DNA of 64,000 nucleotides, taken from Magicicada septendecula. Lineage: Eukaryota > Arthropoda > Insecta > Hemiptera > Cicadidae. The translations under genes were made by a program, and so were the position numbers. The stretch lies in assembly GCA_034769895.1 (NCBI GenBank), contig CM068368.1:687099877-687163876 (forward strand). The letters are read 5' to 3'. Below the pieces are notes generated by a model that did no database searches, was not told where the DNA came from, and saw nothing but the letters and a program-made list of their open reading frames with translations. Below, one piece after another: positions 63,225 through 64,000 of this stretch; within the stretch, counting starts at the first letter, position 1, and every line of letters starts with the position of its first letter.

Positions 63225-64000
63225 AGATTTTTTTCAATGGTAAACGATAACAGCCGCAAATTCAAACTGAATCAAATCATTTTTTGCATACATCCCTGAT
63301 TTGTAGAGCACTAACGACCTATTGTTTTTGGTGAAGATCGGTTGAGGGAAAGGGGTAGTTTACCGGCAACGGTTTTTTTTTTTTAATCAAGGGTAATTGT
63401 TTTCTATGGCAAACGATTACAGCCGCAAATTCAAACAGAATCAACTACTCTTTTGCATACAGCCCTGAATTGTAGAGTTCTCAAGACCTACTGTTTTTGG
63501 TGAAGATCGGTTAAGGGAAAGGGGTAGTTTACCTGCAACGTTTTATGTTTTAAAAAGGGTATTTTATATGGCAAACGATAACAGCAGCAAATTCAAACAG
63601 AATCAAATGATTATTTGCATAAAGCCCTAAAGTGTAGAGTTCTCAAGATCTATTGTTTTTGGTGAAGATCGGTTGAGGGAAAGGGGTAATTTACCTGCAA
63701 CGGTTTTTTTTTAGCAAGGGTAATTTTGTTTGTTTGGCAAACGATAACAGCCGCAAATTCAAACAGAATCAAATAATGTTTCGCATACAGCCCTGAATTG
63801 TAGAGTTCTCAAGACCTATTGTCTTTGGTGAAGATCGGTTAAGGGAAAGGGGTAGTTTACCTGTAACGTTTTATGTTTTAACAAGGGTATTTCCTATGGC
63901 AAACGATAACAGCCGCAAATTCAAACAGAATGAAAAGATTATTTGCATACAGCCCTAAATTGTAGAGTTCTCAAGACCTTTTGTTTTTGGTGAAGATCGG
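63225..64000 (-). repeat. ~160-bp tandem array, right arm, incomplete at window end
   Basis: At least four reversed units with ggggtagtttacc. They are closer in sequence to 43815-44620 than to 57855-59755. The array continues past the window. Confidence 0.9.

Larger units (their letters stand above)
57350..64000. mobile_element. Second foldback-array element, split by Harbinger, runs off the window
   Basis: Two head-to-tail units (57350-58484 and 58485 to about 59795). Each has the AATATCGGTATGGAGAACC head, a spacer and a ~160-bp array (three and five repeats). The first has a complete tail ending ggaagtaaaa; the second is cut off inside its tail. From 63086 the same tail and array run in the opposite direction to the window end (at least four repeats). 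The Harbinger element lies between. The outer end of the right arm is beyond the window. Confidence 0.7.

Overview
The window is AT-rich eukaryotic DNA that looks like repeat-dominated intergenic sequence from an arthropod, most likely an insect. Pointers are spliced PIF/Harbinger genes, a MADF-BESS protein, MULE, hAT and Tc1/mariner-type DNA transposons, a Ty3-type LTR element with a lysine-tRNA-like primer site, and LINE fragments with (AAG)n tails. I cannot name the species. I found no convincing single-copy host gene, rRNA, tRNA or CRISPR array. Almost every recognisable protein belongs to a mobile element and most are broken.

Layout. 1-2.7 kb: a 75-bp minisatellite in unrecognised DNA. 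2.7-4.7 kb: a MULE with a FLYWCH/transposase gene carrying two TAA stops. 5.8-12.8 kb: three non-autonomous hAT-like elements with 8-bp target duplications, plus the first copy of a 96-bp repeat that recurs exactly at 13.1 kb. 13.35-14.16 kb: a LINE fragment with a perfect 12-bp target duplication. 14.2-14.9 kb: a tandem pair of inverted-end units. 15.9-16.9 kb: a minus-strand LINE relic. 17.7-18.8 kb: an inverted-repeat element sitting in one of two copies of a local repeat. 20.1-31.6 kb: an old plus-strand LTR split by a younger minus-strand LTR element of the same family, target duplication ATGT. 33.7-34.1 kb: about 154 GAA units, then AT-rich DNA. 37.1-37.9 kb: a LINE fragment with a perfect 14-bp target duplication. 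38.4-44.9 kb: a foldback-like element with arms made of ~160-bp tandem repeats. 46.6-50.2 kb: a Tc1/mariner-like transposon with ~419-bp inverted repeats and a D-to-E spacing of 82. 53.6 kb: a CA/GA microsatellite. 57.4 kb to the end: a second foldback-array element split at 59.8-63.1 kb by a PIF/Harbinger element.

How the parts work together. In the Harbinger element, a MADF-BESS DNA-binding gene (+) and a DDE transposase gene (-) are interdigitated: each has its second exon inside the other's intron. The MADF-BESS gene reads intact, whereas the transposase has two small deletions. In the LTR element, the LTR end/primer-site junction is present three times, while the older relative has it once. 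This suggests the LTR grew outward by taking in old primer sites. Several insertions have their empty target preserved in a sister repeat within the window, so the order of events can be read directly.
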